Notes: a model not told the origin generated them from the letters alone. Positions 39,417-48,221 are shown, counted from the first letter of the stretch. The stretch: DNA of 64,000 nucleotides from Nostoc sp. CHAB 5834 (GCA_020829485.1 JAIVFU010000003.1:109216-173215); one strand, 5' to 3'. A program made the numbers and translations.

Positions 39417-39698
39417 GTGTCAGTTGAAACCATTGAAAAGCCTTCCACAACCCGTAAGCTCGCGCCTCGGTATCGCGTTTTGCTCCATAACGACGACTAC
39501 AACTCGATGGAGCATGTTGTACAGTCATTAATAGCCACTGTGCCAAGCCTTACCCAACCCCAGGCTGTGAGCATCATGATGGAAGCCCATACTAACGGGC
39601 TAGCTTTAGTGATTACTTGCGCTCTGGAACACGCTGAGTTCTATTGCGAAACATTGATAAGTCACGGTTTAAGTAGCACGATTGAACCTGATGAATAG
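39417..39698 (+). CDS. clpS: Clp protease adaptor ClpS
   Basis: ClpS brings N-degron substrates to the ClpC/ClpA unfoldase. The 93-residue protein has the conserved YRVLLHNDDYNSMEHVV segment, whose Asn-Asp residues form the binding pocket, and the central helix (QAVSIMMEAHTNGLALVITC). The start is a GTG. Cyanobacteria may have two ClpS paralogues; this one has a typical length, but its paralogue type was not settled. It is 80 bases upstream of the CPBP gene on the same strand, so the two might be cotranscribed, though a heptamer repeat (39697-39745) lies between them. Confidence 0.93.
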   Translation: MSVETIEKPSTTRKLAPRYRVLLHNDDYNSMEHVVQSLIATVPSLTQPQAVSIMMEAHTNGLALVITCALEHAEFYCETLISHGLSSTIEPDE

Positions 39699-39745
39699 TC
39701 ATTAGTCATTTGTCATTAGTCATTTGTCATTGGTCATTAGTCAAA
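39697..39745. repeat. gtcatt heptamer tandem repeat
   Basis: Seven contiguous units of gtcatta, gtcattt and gtcattg follow the clpS stop codon. The unit is shared with the insertion in glsF and the repeat at 27811. Confidence 0.85.
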
Positions 39746-39778
39746 ATATAGAGTGTTGGCTGGTGACTTAACATTGGT

Positions 39779-40612
39779 ATGAAAGAAAACCTTTTCCGTT
39801 TAGCTGAACGCCCTGCCCCTATTAGGCTGGGTGCTTTTATTTTGACTTTATTGTTGCTATGGTTGCCATTGGCTACACCAATATACTTACTAGTGCATGA
39901 TTCAAATTTAGAAAGTATATTGACATTGGTATTGTTATATGCAGTGTTTATTTTTCTCTTGAGACTATGGGGTAAATATGTCTACCAACAGCCCCAATTT
40001 CTGCGGCATTATGGCTTAGAATTCACGCGGCAAAACGGTGTGGATTTACTGCGTGGTTTGGCTATGGGGATAATTAATATTCTGATACTTTTTGGGGTAG
40101 AAAATTTGTTGGGTTGGTTGGTGTGGCAACAACCGAAAGTTTTCTTGCTGAAAGTAATTTTAGAGGGTTTACTTGTTGGCTTAGGTATTGGATTTGCTGA
40201 GGAATTGTTATTCCGAGGCTGGTTGTTAGATGAATTACAACGAGATTACAGTCCGCGTGTAGCATTATGGACAGATGCAACTGCCTTTGCTACATTGCAC
40301 TTTATTAAACCCTTGGAGGCAATTATTCATACACTGCCGCAATTTCCAGCTTTAGTACTGCTGGGGTTAACGCAAGTATGGGGAAAGCGTTGGCGGAGGG
40401 GACGCTTGGGTTTACCAATTGGTTTGCATGGTGGTTTCGTATGGGGCTACTACATTATTAATGTTGGGGAATTAGTGAAATATTCTGGTCAAGTTCCTGA
40501 TTGGGTAACTGGTGTGAATAATAATCCCTTACAAGGAGTGATGGGGGTGTTGTTAATGAGTGTACTAGCTTTGTGGATACGAGGAAGGACTGAGCGATCG
40601 CGTCATATATGA
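39779..40612 (+). CDS. CPBP family intramembrane metalloprotease
   Basis: This 277-residue membrane protein has about six to eight hydrophobic segments. The Abi/CAAX-like protease motif 1 is Glu141-Glu142-x3-Arg146 in GFAEELLFRGWLL. Motif 2 is His174 in FATLHFIKP. A later His lies in GLPIGLHGGFVWG (about 218). These are the residues expected for catalysis. Members process prenylated or other membrane proteins or act in bacteriocin self-immunity; the substrate here is unknown. It lies behind clpS on the same strand. Confidence 0.88.
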   Translation: MKENLFRLAERPAPIRLGAFILTLLLLWLPLATPIYLLVHDSNLESILTLVLLYAVFIFLLRLWGKYVYQQPQFLRHYGLEFTRQNGVDLLRGLAMGIINILILFGVENLLGWLVWQQPKVFLLKVILEGLLVGLGIGFAEELLFRGWLLDELQRDYSPRVALWTDATAFATLHFIKPLEAIIHTLPQFPALVLLGLTQVWGKRWRRGRLGLPIGLHGGFVWGYYIINVGELVKYSGQVPDWVTGVNNNPLQGVMGVLLMSVLALWIRGRTERSRHI

Positions 40613-40841
40613 AAATAAAACTATTGATGTTATCAGCTTTATACTCTTGTTTATTGTAAAAATAAACTGGGCAAAACTCAATAAAGTGAATTTTTAAAAA
40701 GCTAATTTAAGTCGTATTTTGTACCAATAAAAGCTTTATGCTTATTAAGAATTTTTCATTTTATAATATTTAAAATGTATTTGACATTCAAACAAATATA
40801 GCTGTGATGTTTTTCATAAAAATTGCCAAGGAGAAAAAACA

Positions 40842-41069
40842 ATGATACAGCCAGTCATTTTAGAAAAATTAGAAGAACTCCCTGAGTCTCTTCAGACAGA
40901 AGTGCTTCATTACATTGAGTTTTTGATAGAGAAGCACGCTAAAAACTCTACCGAAGAAAAGCAGACAAACAAGCGTCGCGTTGCTGGAACGATGAAAGGA
41001 ATGTTTGTTCTGCCATTGCCTAATGACTTTGATGAGCCGCTTCAAGATATGAAAGAATATATGGAATGA
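40842..41069 (+). CDS. DUF2281-type antitoxin
   Basis: This 75-residue protein has the DUF2281 layout: an N-terminal helical region (ILEKLEELPESLQTEVLHYI) and a basic then acidic tail (KRRVAGTMKGMFVLPLPNDF, then DEPLQDMKEYME) that would wrap the toxin. Such proteins serve as antitoxins to PIN-domain toxins in cyanobacteria. It is preceded by a good ribosome binding site (aaggag, about 40829). Its stop overlaps the next gene's start by four bases (ATGA), the usual coupling in toxin-antitoxin pairs. Confidence 0.85.
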   Translation: MIQPVILEKLEELPESLQTEVLHYIEFLIEKHAKNSTEEKQTNKRRVAGTMKGMFVLPLPNDFDEPLQDMKEYME

Positions 41070-41449
41070 ATAGATTACTATTGGATACTCATGCTTTTAT
41101 CTGGTTTGTCTCGAATGATGCCACCCTGCCAGTGTTAACTAGAGAAAAAATTGAATCTGCTGAGGCTGTTTTCTTTAGTATTGCAAGTCTTTGGGAAATG
41201 GCGATTAAACTCAACATTGGAAAACTATCCCTACAGGGTGCTTTTGAAGAGATTGAACCTAAACTAATTGCTGCGGGTATAACGATTCTCTCTATTACCT
41301 TTACCGATACTGTTCAATTCCGTTATTTACCACTGCATCATCGAGATCCGTTTGATCGTATTCTGGTGGCACAGGCGATGAATCATTCCCTTGTTTTGAT
41401 TAGTCGTGATTCGGCTTTTGATGCCTATAATATTCAGCGGGTTTGGTGA
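41066..41449 (+). CDS. PIN domain toxin (VapC-like)
   Basis: This 127-residue protein is a PIN-domain ribonuclease. The acidic centre is complete: Asp7 in LLLDTHAFIWF, Glu44 in SLWEMAIKL, Asp94 and Asp97 in HHRDPFDRILVAQA, and Asp115 in ISRDSAFDA. It would cleave RNA when released from its partner. It is cotranscribed with the antitoxin upstream through a four-base overlap, so an active type II module is likely. The target RNA is unknown. Confidence 0.9.
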   Translation: MNRLLLDTHAFIWFVSNDATLPVLTREKIESAEAVFFSIASLWEMAIKLNIGKLSLQGAFEEIEPKLIAAGITILSITFTDTVQFRYLPLHHRDPFDRILVAQAMNHSLVLISRDSAFDAYNIQRVW

Positions 41450-41564
41450 TGAAAAAGTGGCTACGGCACGCAGCATCAAATATCCTCCCATAGAAAGCTA
41501 GCTCATTCTTCACTACGGGCTATATCGATTGCAGCTAAAAGCGGCTCTCTCCGTTTTCTTCAGC

Positions 41565-41819
41565 CTAATTGACTATCTTTTCGTTACTTAAGTTGTCAGA
41601 GATAAACTCCTCTAGTTCCCACTTAGTGAACCATAAATTTTTCCTAGCGGTTAAATCCATGTATCGGCTGTAATAGCTGTAATTTGGAGTGTCGATACTG
41701 ACGCTCCAGCAACGTTCATTAGAGTTAGGCTTTCGAGTCGATTTGTTCCATTCAATAATGATTTCTGGATTAGCTTCACTCCAAAACTGATGCGGGCAAA
41801 GTTTTACTACTCGCTTCAT
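41565..41819 (-). CDS. Small hypothetical protein, 84 residues
   Basis: I do not recognise a family. The protein has several Trp residues (FWSEANPEIIIEW, RCWSVSIDTPNYSYYSRYMD, LWFTKWELEEF), a composition that is unlikely for a random frame. It lies between the VapC gene and the pentapeptide gene, on the opposite strand to vapC. No signal peptide or membrane segment. It could be a small conserved protein or a remnant of a larger one; nothing further can be said. Confidence 0.45.
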   Translation of the reverse strand: MKRVVKLCPHQFWSEANPEIIIEWNKSTRKPNSNERCWSVSIDTPNYSYYSRYMDLTARKNLWFTKWELEEFISDNLSNEKIVN

Positions 41820-41980
41820 TTGCGTTTCATCTCATTAATGCTTACTTAAATTGTGCGATCGCCAGAGTCAACAGTGGTTAGCAGTAGTTATTATGTGCTA
41901 ACAATGTTTCACTTTAAAAGCACATTGTCAATACATTATTCATCGTAATTTGTATAAATTAACTGTTTATGAACCCCTAT

Positions 41981-42619
41981 TCAAAACCCAGCCTCCACAA
42001 CCGTACCCACCAAACACGCTTTATTCAAATTAACGCCGCTCAAATTTGCACCTTCTAACTCTGCACAGAGTAAATTCGCTCCCGTCAAATTCGCCCCTGC
42101 CAAATTCGCCCCCCGCAAGTCAGCTTCTTCCAAGTTTGCTTCACTCAACAAAGCCCCTTGTAAATCGGCGCGACTCAAATCTGCACCTTTGAGATTTGCC
42201 CCTGTCAGGTTTGCACCGCGCAAGTCAGCACCGCGCAAGTCAACGCCTTGCAAGTTCACATTCATCAAATTGGCACCACTCAAGAAAGCACCAACCAATG
42301 AGACATCACTGAGTCTGGCTCCCATCAAGTTAGCGCCACGCAAATTACTACCCCGCAAGTCAGCGCCCGTTAAATCTGCTTGCATCAGGTTCGCTCCCAT
42401 CAAGTTCGCCCGCAAGTCAGTTTCTTGGAGGTTAGCCCCCATCAAATTTGCTCCCTCCAAATGCCCACCTTCGAGTTTGGAAGCAGCGAAATTAGTGCCA
42501 ACAAGGGTAGCACCAGCAAGATTAATCCGGCTTAAATCCAGTCGAGAGAGTTCCTCGTCTTCTAAATTTGCCCCTGGAAGTTGTTTGAGTTTTCCTAATT
42601 TAATGGCTTCAATATTCAT
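41981..42619 (-). CDS. Pentapeptide repeat protein
   Basis: This 212-residue protein is built from about 30 tandem pentapeptides of the A(D/N)LxG type (for example LEGANLMGANLQETDLRAN), which should fold into a right-handed quadrilateral beta-helix. Repeats run from about residue 25 to 205, after a short capping region (MNIEAIKLGKLKQLPGANLE). There is no signal peptide. The family includes DNA-mimic inhibitors of gyrase, but most cyanobacterial members have no known role. It overlaps the preceding DICT gene by four bases (ATGA), so the pair is translationally coupled. Confidence 0.92.
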   Translation of the reverse strand: MNIEAIKLGKLKQLPGANLEDEELSRLDLSRINLAGATLVGTNFAASKLEGGHLEGANLMGANLQETDLRANLMGANLMQADLTGADLRGSNLRGANLMGARLSDVSLVGAFLSGANLMNVNLQGVDLRGADLRGANLTGANLKGADLSRADLQGALLSEANLEEADLRGANLAGANLTGANLLCAELEGANLSGVNLNKACLVGTVVEAGF

Positions 42620-44076
42620 GTAAAGTAACTACCAATCTCCTCACTGATCTTGCTGTGGCTATCCCATTGAGAATCAAGTATCCAGATGCCGGCGCTGAAT
42701 TTGGGTGTCATGATGGGTAAGTCGAGTCCCTGTTGTAAACCCATAACTAATAAAGTTAGGGTATCTACAAGTTTAGGGTCAAAGCGGTTAGATTGTTGCT
42801 GTTTGCACTCATCTAAAGCTTGAGTAAATATCTGTTCTCGGCTTTGATTTGACGATTTTCGCTCATTAACTCGCCACTGAAAGTCTGCCAATAATGCCAA
42901 AATTCTCGACTCTAAGGGAATTTCATCTCCAGCTAAACCTGCTGGTTCCCCTGTGCCATTCCACCACTCGGTTTGGTGAGTGATAATTTGGGCAACTGCT
43001 CGCAGTCGTGGCATGGTTCGCAATACTTGCGCCCCCGGTACTAAGGGACAAGTTAAAGGACAACTGGGAGCATCTTCTTGGTAGCGTGTAGCTATACCGC
43101 CACTGAGTACGCTTTCTGCTTTCTGTAACGGATCTATGCGATGTAACAAAGCCGCTAGCCGCAACCTCTTAATCTGCCATGCGGGAAGATCCAAAAGCTG
43201 GCCGATCGCTTCAGCAAGTACTACCACTTCCGCAGCTGCCATTGGATTGTTGACATCTGCCATATCCATCAGTTGCGCCATTCGCAAAAAGGCTTGGATT
43301 TCGTTAGAAACCAAGTTGCGATCTAGGGTTTGTTTCTGAAGCGCTGTAGGGATGGATAAATTATCTTGCCCAGTCTGGAGGTAATCTACTACACGCGAGA
43401 CAACTGCACCTAAATTTTGGGATCTGTCCATTGACGGTACAATTTGTTGTTTATCGGCTGTGAGTTTATGCGCCAGTTCTGGGTTGTATTTTTTGATGTG
43501 AGCGATCGCTATTTCTGCTGTCTCTTGCACTAACTCTGGCTCAAATGTCCACAAGCCATAAAATTTACGCTCTAAGTCTGATGTCGGTACTCCAGTGCTG
43601 CCATAATCAGCCTCTGATAATTCTTGACAAATTACCATTGCTGTGTATTTAGGCGATAAAATAATTAAGTGCCACTCCTGAGCGACTGGATCGACTGAAT
43701 CTAATGCCACTAAGTCTACATTGGGTAAAAGGCTTGTGGGATGTTCAGCAAAGCCGGATTCAGCAGCAGCCATAATGGCAATTTCGCGGCTGCGGTGGGC
43801 GATATCTGCATATCGTCCGGCTTCTTGTAGATACCATTTACCCTGTTGGAAGGCTGAGATTACTAAGGGTGTACCGTCGTCGGTTAAGATATGGTCTTCT
43901 AGAGCATGACACAGGGCAACTAAGGTATTTTTGTAGTAAACACCGAATCGAATTGGCCTGGTGGTGTGGCGATGGGCTGTTTCTAGCTTTTGTAGAATTG
44001 AACCTTCTAACATGGGATTGGGTGAAAATAACCGCAGAGGGGGAGTGAGTAGGGTAGGGGGGCAGGCGAGAGACAA
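42616..44076 (-). CDS. DICT sensory domain protein with HD-like domain
   Basis: This 486-residue protein starts with a DICT domain (about residues 20-190, GSILQKLETAHRHTTRPIRF and NTLVALCHALEDHIL), a sensory module often linked to light or stress signalling in cyanobacteria. The C-terminal half resembles an HD/HD-GYP phosphohydrolase, as LRLAALLHRIDPLQKAE and ITHQTEWWNGTGEPAGLAGD are visible. However, the canonical HD dyad reads HRID rather than HD, so catalysis is doubtful. No membrane segment. The gene overlaps the pentapeptide gene downstream and follows the B12/radical SAM gene by 36 bases, so the three may be one operon. Confidence 0.8.
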   Translation of the reverse strand: MSLACPPTLLTPPLRLFSPNPMLEGSILQKLETAHRHTTRPIRFGVYYKNTLVALCHALEDHILTDDGTPLVISAFQQGKWYLQEAGRYADIAHRSREIAIMAAAESGFAEHPTSLLPNVDLVALDSVDPVAQEWHLIILSPKYTAMVICQELSEADYGSTGVPTSDLERKFYGLWTFEPELVQETAEIAIAHIKKYNPELAHKLTADKQQIVPSMDRSQNLGAVVSRVVDYLQTGQDNLSIPTALQKQTLDRNLVSNEIQAFLRMAQLMDMADVNNPMAAAEVVVLAEAIGQLLDLPAWQIKRLRLAALLHRIDPLQKAESVLSGGIATRYQEDAPSCPLTCPLVPGAQVLRTMPRLRAVAQIITHQTEWWNGTGEPAGLAGDEIPLESRILALLADFQWRVNERKSSNQSREQIFTQALDECKQQQSNRFDPKLVDTLTLLVMGLQQGLDLPIMTPKFSAGIWILDSQWDSHSKISEEIGSYFT

Positions 44077-44112
44077 GGAGATGAAATTTGCTCTTGTCTG
44101 ATGGGAATTTTA

Positions 44113-45702
44113 TCAAACAGCTGCTAACTGTTTGTCTTTTTTCTCTATTGGTGCAGAAAGTGCTGCTTCTAAGTCGGCACAACCCAGCTTTTCTTCTAAA
44201 ATTTTCATGACTTCGCGTCCGAAATCGTTAGGGTTTTGTTGCCAAGCTTGCAAGCAGACTTCTCCAAAGAATGAACCAAGAGGTTCAGGATTCCAAAGGA
44301 GTTTTTTGGCTGTCCACGGCATCAAGCTCATTGGATCGTACCCTGGTTTGAGGATGCCTTCTTTGAAAGCGTATTCTTCTAAATGGGTATGGGGTTGCAA
44401 TCCAATAAAGAAAATAGCAGGTTCGACTTTATCAGCACCAAAAATCCGTTCTAGTTCGCGGTGGTAGGCGATGGTTTGGCGGATAGTTTCGGGACGTTCA
44501 TCAATGACGTTAAAGGAGTAGTTGACGGAAACTAAATCGTTGAAACCAGCTGCTTTTAAATCGCGGCAGTTTTGCAAAACGGTTCGCAGGTTATACCCCA
44601 TCCGCATTTTTCGTACAAGTTCTTGAGAACCACTGGTAATGCCGATTTCAAAATAGTTCATCCCGGTTTTCGCCATCAAGTCGCACAACTCTGGTGTCAA
44701 ATTGTCGGCTCTGATATATGCTGCCCAGTGGATATCTGTCATACCAGAATCGACGATTTTTTGCAAGAGTTCTATGGCATCGTCGATAAATTTCCTGGCT
44801 GGGATGAATTGGGCATCGGTAAACCAGAAGTTGCGAATGCCGCGATTATATAATTGGCGCATCTCAGCAACTACTTCATCTGCTGGGTTGATGCGGACTT
44901 GTTTACCTTCGACAACAGTGTAGACGCAATAGCAGCAGTTATGAGGACAACCACGCTTAGTTTGTACACCTATATAAAAGTCTTCTTCTTGCAGGTAAAA
45001 GTTAAATTCCGGCCAGATGCTTTCGATATAGTCGTAGTTACAAGCTGTTTTTTCTAGTGGAGTGGGTTGTTCGTGAATTAGCCTTTCCCGTGGTTGAGTT
45101 TCTCCCGCAACGTAACAGCGTTCATCTCGAAAATCTCTGCCACCTAAAAGTTTTTCTAGGAGGGTTTCCCCTTCACCTACAGAAATAATTGTCCCTTGGG
45201 GTAAGCTTTTACCCAACTGTTCGTAAAAGACACTAACTGCACCACCACCGACAACTACACGGGCATTAGAATTATATTTTTGGGCACGCTTTAAACCGCG
45301 TTTGATTAAGCCCTGATTCCGCCATAATTCTACATAGTAAGCGATGAAGATTCGCAAACCGCCCAATCCCCCACGTAGTTTCAATAGAGGATTCTTCGCG
45401 TAGTAAAATTCAAAGGCGTTTTGTAGTGGGTTCCCACCGCGTCCACCAACTGGGGCATAAATTTGAATATCACGCCACGAAAATACTAGCAGTGTCGGTT
45501 TAAATTCATCGATACACCGATCCAGAGCAGAATTGTAGTCTAAAGGTGGCACTGTTCCTAAATCAAAAATTCGCTGTTGAAGATTAGGAAACTGTTTATG
45601 GACATGATCGCTCAGGTAGACAACCCCAATGGGAAAGATAGGGTTACAAGGAAGGCGAACGTAAAGAATTCGATTTTCCATCATGGGTATTTTGACTTCC
45701 AT
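44113..45702 (-). CDS. B12-binding/radical SAM protein
   Basis: This 529-residue protein has an N-terminal cobalamin-binding-like region (about residues 10-190, with VVVGGGAVSVFYEQL) and a radical SAM domain with cluster cysteines Cys252, Cys256 and Cys259 in KRGCPHNCCYCVYT. I recall close relatives being annotated as a photosystem II high-light acclimation radical SAM protein, but I cannot confirm this from the sequence. The reaction is not known. The end reads IEKKDKQLAAV. It lies 36 bases upstream of the DICT gene on the same strand, suggesting a shared transcript and possibly a shared stress role. Confidence 0.82.
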   Translation of the reverse strand: MEVKIPMMENRILYVRLPCNPIFPIGVVYLSDHVHKQFPNLQQRIFDLGTVPPLDYNSALDRCIDEFKPTLLVFSWRDIQIYAPVGGRGGNPLQNAFEFYYAKNPLLKLRGGLGGLRIFIAYYVELWRNQGLIKRGLKRAQKYNSNARVVVGGGAVSVFYEQLGKSLPQGTIISVGEGETLLEKLLGGRDFRDERCYVAGETQPRERLIHEQPTPLEKTACNYDYIESIWPEFNFYLQEEDFYIGVQTKRGCPHNCCYCVYTVVEGKQVRINPADEVVAEMRQLYNRGIRNFWFTDAQFIPARKFIDDAIELLQKIVDSGMTDIHWAAYIRADNLTPELCDLMAKTGMNYFEIGITSGSQELVRKMRMGYNLRTVLQNCRDLKAAGFNDLVSVNYSFNVIDERPETIRQTIAYHRELERIFGADKVEPAIFFIGLQPHTHLEEYAFKEGILKPGYDPMSLMPWTAKKLLWNPEPLGSFFGEVCLQAWQQNPNDFGREVMKILEEKLGCADLEAALSAPIEKKDKQLAAV

Positions 45703-46290
45703 CTTGCCAATCTTTGGGGAAAGCGAGATAAATTCCAGTTTTAAAGCGTGTTTTTGTTTTGGCTACTCTTAAATTTTTGACAATATTGCTTGACATTTAA
45801 GCAAATTATTGATATGCGTGAAACTTGTGTTCACAGATGTAAAAATCAATAAAATTGCTTTCCATACCAAACGCATGGCATTAAGAGAGGTTTTATGAAG
45901 ACATTTTTCATATAGCTTTACGATAACATCGAGTTCATTCATTAAGCGATGATCCCAGGCTTTTAATGCTGCGATAGATGAAACACGAAAATACACTCCT
46001 GAACTAGGCTCAAGCTAAGGGGATCTTTGCCATAGCTATCCTCTAATTATCTGTCCTAAAGAAGGTAAAGAATTTTTGCCAGAAATTAAAAATTCAAAGA
46101 TGTTCATATAGTGTAAAATTGCAGACAAAGCATAAACTTTTACAAAATTTTTATAAACTGCTATATATCTTAAGGTTAAAATAATCTATAAAAGTTCAGT
46201 TGGTAGTCGGAGCTACAGCAACTGGGGATCAGGCAATGCTAGGCTTGGCTAGTGTAATGTAAAATTGTGGCGTAAAGCTCCTCAGCAGTT
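45703..46290. other. 588-bp region without a supported gene
   Basis: A 75-codon frame on the minus strand (45769-45996) is not convincing. The rest is AT-rich DNA before the DUF1830 gene. No repeat family is seen. Confidence 0.45.
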
Positions 46291-46686
46291 ATGGCTCAAA
46301 TATTAGATCCTCTACCACCTGAGCAATCGGGAAAAATTCTCTGCTGCTACATTAATGCCACGAGCAAAATACAGGTAGCTCGCATCTCCAATATTCCCAA
46401 CTGGTACTTTGAAAGGGTTGTTTTCCCTGGACAACGTTTAGTGTTTGAAGCTCCGCGAAAAGCTCAATTGGAGATTCATACAGGGATGATGGCAAGTGCA
46501 ATTTTATCTGATAAAATTCCGTGCGATCGCCTAATGCTCGACGAACCTAGCGTTTATGAGTTTGATACAGACTCATCAGATGAAAAAGACCTTATTAATA
46601 CTAGGTCTATAGTGCAGCAAATTAATACAAAAATCGGAGATAGTACAAAACCCTTACAAATCGTTGGTTTAGCATCGGTTGATTAA
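46291..46686 (+). CDS. DUF1830 family protein
   Basis: This 131-residue protein matches the cyanobacterial DUF1830 family in its first 70 residues: ILCCYINATSKIQVARISNI, WYFERVVFPGQRLVFEA and LEIHTG are visible. The C-terminal half (ILSDKIPCDRLMLDEPSVYE and on) is more variable. It is soluble and of unknown function. A terminator (46709-46734) follows shortly after, so it is monocistronic. Confidence 0.82.
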   Translation: MAQILDPLPPEQSGKILCCYINATSKIQVARISNIPNWYFERVVFPGQRLVFEAPRKAQLEIHTGMMASAILSDKIPCDRLMLDEPSVYEFDTDSSDEKDLINTRSIVQQINTKIGDSTKPLQIVGLASVD

Positions 46687-46708
46687 AAAAAAATTTACTA
46701 CATTTAAG

Positions 46709-46734
46709 GGTTGCTAATTCAGCAGCCTTTTTTG
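46709..46734 (+). terminator. Terminator after DUF1830 gene
   Basis: A 7-bp stem (ggttgct at 46709-46715 with agcagcc at 46721-46727, one G-U pair) has a 5-base loop and is followed by tttttt. Confidence 0.8.
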
Positions 46735-46861
46735 TTTATTATTTATTATTTATTGGGGATTGGGCATTGGCATTGGTTATTCTTTTTTCTCCCTTGTTCT
46801 CCTTACCTTCCCCTGCTCGCCCTGCTCCCTCATCTCCCTCATCTCATTTACAATCAATCTT

Positions 46862-47323
46862 ATGAATCTGCCTTCATTTCTTTGGTTGTGGAAAATAGCC
46901 GCCTGGTCAATGGGGTTATCGCTGCTGGCATATCTGATGTTAGCAGTCACCGGCGTTTGGATGTTTCGGGCGAGAACTTCGCAGCAATTTCCTTTTATTA
47001 CGCCATTTATGGGCGGAAATCAAGGGGTGCGATCGCTCCATTATACAATGGGCATCAGCATGGTAAGTTTAGTGTTACTACTGCTAGCGATCGGCATTGT
47101 TGGCACTCTCGGTCATTTTGGTTCTTTAGGTCACTCATCACATTTAGTTGCTGGATTGATAGTAGTAGCATTAGTTTTACTATCTGCTTTTAGTGCGACG
47201 CAAATTAGTGCCGGACGACCTTGGGCTAGACCCTTACACATCGGCGTAAATATTATTCTATTTATAGGATTTGCCTGGGTATCCCTTACTGGTTGGATTG
47301 TAGTGCAAAAATATTTACCCTAA
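46862..47323 (+). CDS. DUF4079 family membrane protein
   Basis: This 153-residue protein has four predicted membrane helices (about residues 8-30, 55-78, 85-105 and 125-147) and fits the DUF4079 family of cyanobacteria and algae. The start at 46862 (MNLPSFLWLWKIAAW) is preferred to the upstream ATG at 46760, because the extra 34 residues (with SLISLISFTINL) come from the low-complexity ctccctc stretch. His residues in the helices (SLHYTMGIS, GHSSHLVAG, LHIGVN) could bind haem, but this is speculative. Function unknown. Confidence 0.8.
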   Translation: MNLPSFLWLWKIAAWSMGLSLLAYLMLAVTGVWMFRARTSQQFPFITPFMGGNQGVRSLHYTMGISMVSLVLLLLAIGIVGTLGHFGSLGHSSHLVAGLIVVALVLLSAFSATQISAGRPWARPLHIGVNIILFIGFAWVSLTGWIVVQKYLP

Positions 47324-47336
47324 AAAATTACGAATT

Positions 47337-47514
47337 TAGGACTTACGCACTGTACAAAATAACTATCTTGTGCATTAACGAAAATACGTTGTTTCAGGCT
47401 TTTCTCAATCACCGTTGATTGGGTGCGATCGCCAAAATCTCATTGATAAACCTAGCTATAAACCTTGAAAACTATACCTGTTATTTTGGCTTTTCTGTCA
47501 ATGCGTAAGTCCTA
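47337..47514. mobile_element. MITE-like element, 178 bp, TA-flanked
   Basis: Perfect 13-bp inverted ends taggacttacgca (47337-47349) and tgcgtaagtccta (47502-47514) enclose 152 bp without coding capacity. The outermost TA on each side fits the TA target duplication of IS630/Tc1-mariner transposons, so the true terminal repeat would be ggacttacgca. The same ends occur at 12721-12820. Confidence 0.75.
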
Positions 47515-47566
47515 GAATTACGTTAGCGCAGCGTTAGCGAGTCATCGAGCGTCATTACGAATTATT
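47515..47566. repeat. Dispersed gcgttagcga repeat, reverse copy
   Basis: The segment 47516-47540 is the exact reverse complement of 38404-38428. It adjoins the MITE-like element directly and ends in attacgaatt. Confidence 0.75.
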
Positions 47567-47646
47567 AAAGTGGCATAGCTTATGTGCGACAGGCGAGGTA
47601 GGACATAGACCTACCGTACAATGAAGAAAAGCATTGTAATTGAGCC

Positions 47647-48213
47647 GTGACAGCAAACTCAGCCAATATTTCAGCTTCTATTTTTCGTCTGTCTCCTTTG
47701 ATTCGGATAACGCTGCTGAGTCTATACATAGCACTCACAGTTCCATTACCCTTCTTATCGCAGGTAACAGCTGCACCAGTACCCCCAAAATTATTATGGA
47801 TAGGAATTAGCATCGGCTTCGTTGCCTTGTATGCTGTATTGACTGAACGAGTAACGGTAGATGACCAGGGAATTCAGGTTACTTACCCCGCCTGGGTGCC
47901 TAGCTTTTTTCGTAAAGGCTGGTTTTTACCGTGGTCAGATGTGAAAGAATTAAAACCGCGCACCACTGGTCAAGGAGGAATAGTTTATTACTTTGTCAGC
48001 CAGGATGGGAAAGCTTATTTATTACCGATGCGTGTAGCTGGATTTGCCCGTTTCGTGCAAATTGTCCAAGCAAAGACAGGCATTGATACTACAGATGTTC
48101 GCCCTTTAGCGCAGCCGTGGATGTACTTGATTTTACTAGTATTGACACTGCTGTTACTATTGGTCGATGGCTGGGCGATCGCTACAGCTTTAACTACCAG
48201 ACAATTAATTTAA
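47647..48213 (+). CDS. PH-domain-like membrane protein
   Basis: This 188-residue protein has two hydrophobic segments near the N-terminus (about residues 22-40 and 52-70), a soluble domain resembling bacterial PH (bPH2-like) domains (VTVDDQGIQVTYPAWVPSFF, then RKGWFLPWSDVKELK), and a C-terminal helix (MYLILLVLTLLLLLVDGWAI). The start is a GTG. It is followed within about ten bases by the ABC ATPase gene on the same strand and may form a unit with it. Function unknown; such domains often sense or anchor at membranes. Confidence 0.7.
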   Translation: MTANSANISASIFRLSPLIRITLLSLYIALTVPLPFLSQVTAAPVPPKLLWIGISIGFVALYAVLTERVTVDDQGIQVTYPAWVPSFFRKGWFLPWSDVKELKPRTTGQGGIVYYFVSQDGKAYLLPMRVAGFARFVQIVQAKTGIDTTDVRPLAQPWMYLILLVLTLLLLLVDGWAIATALTTRQLI

Positions 48214-48221
48214 AATGGGGC

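Noticed and set aside
41981..42623. Plus-strand frame opposite the pentapeptide repeat gene
   Set aside because: An antisense shadow of the regular pentapeptide codons, giving an artificial repetitive protein.
45769..45996. A 75-codon minus-strand frame upstream of the B12/radical SAM gene
   Set aside because: No family recognised, no good ribosome binding site. A decayed gene fragment is possible.
46760..46861. A 34-residue N-terminal extension of the DUF4079 protein
   Set aside because: It derives from low-complexity ctccctc DNA; the internal Met at 46862 fits the family start better.
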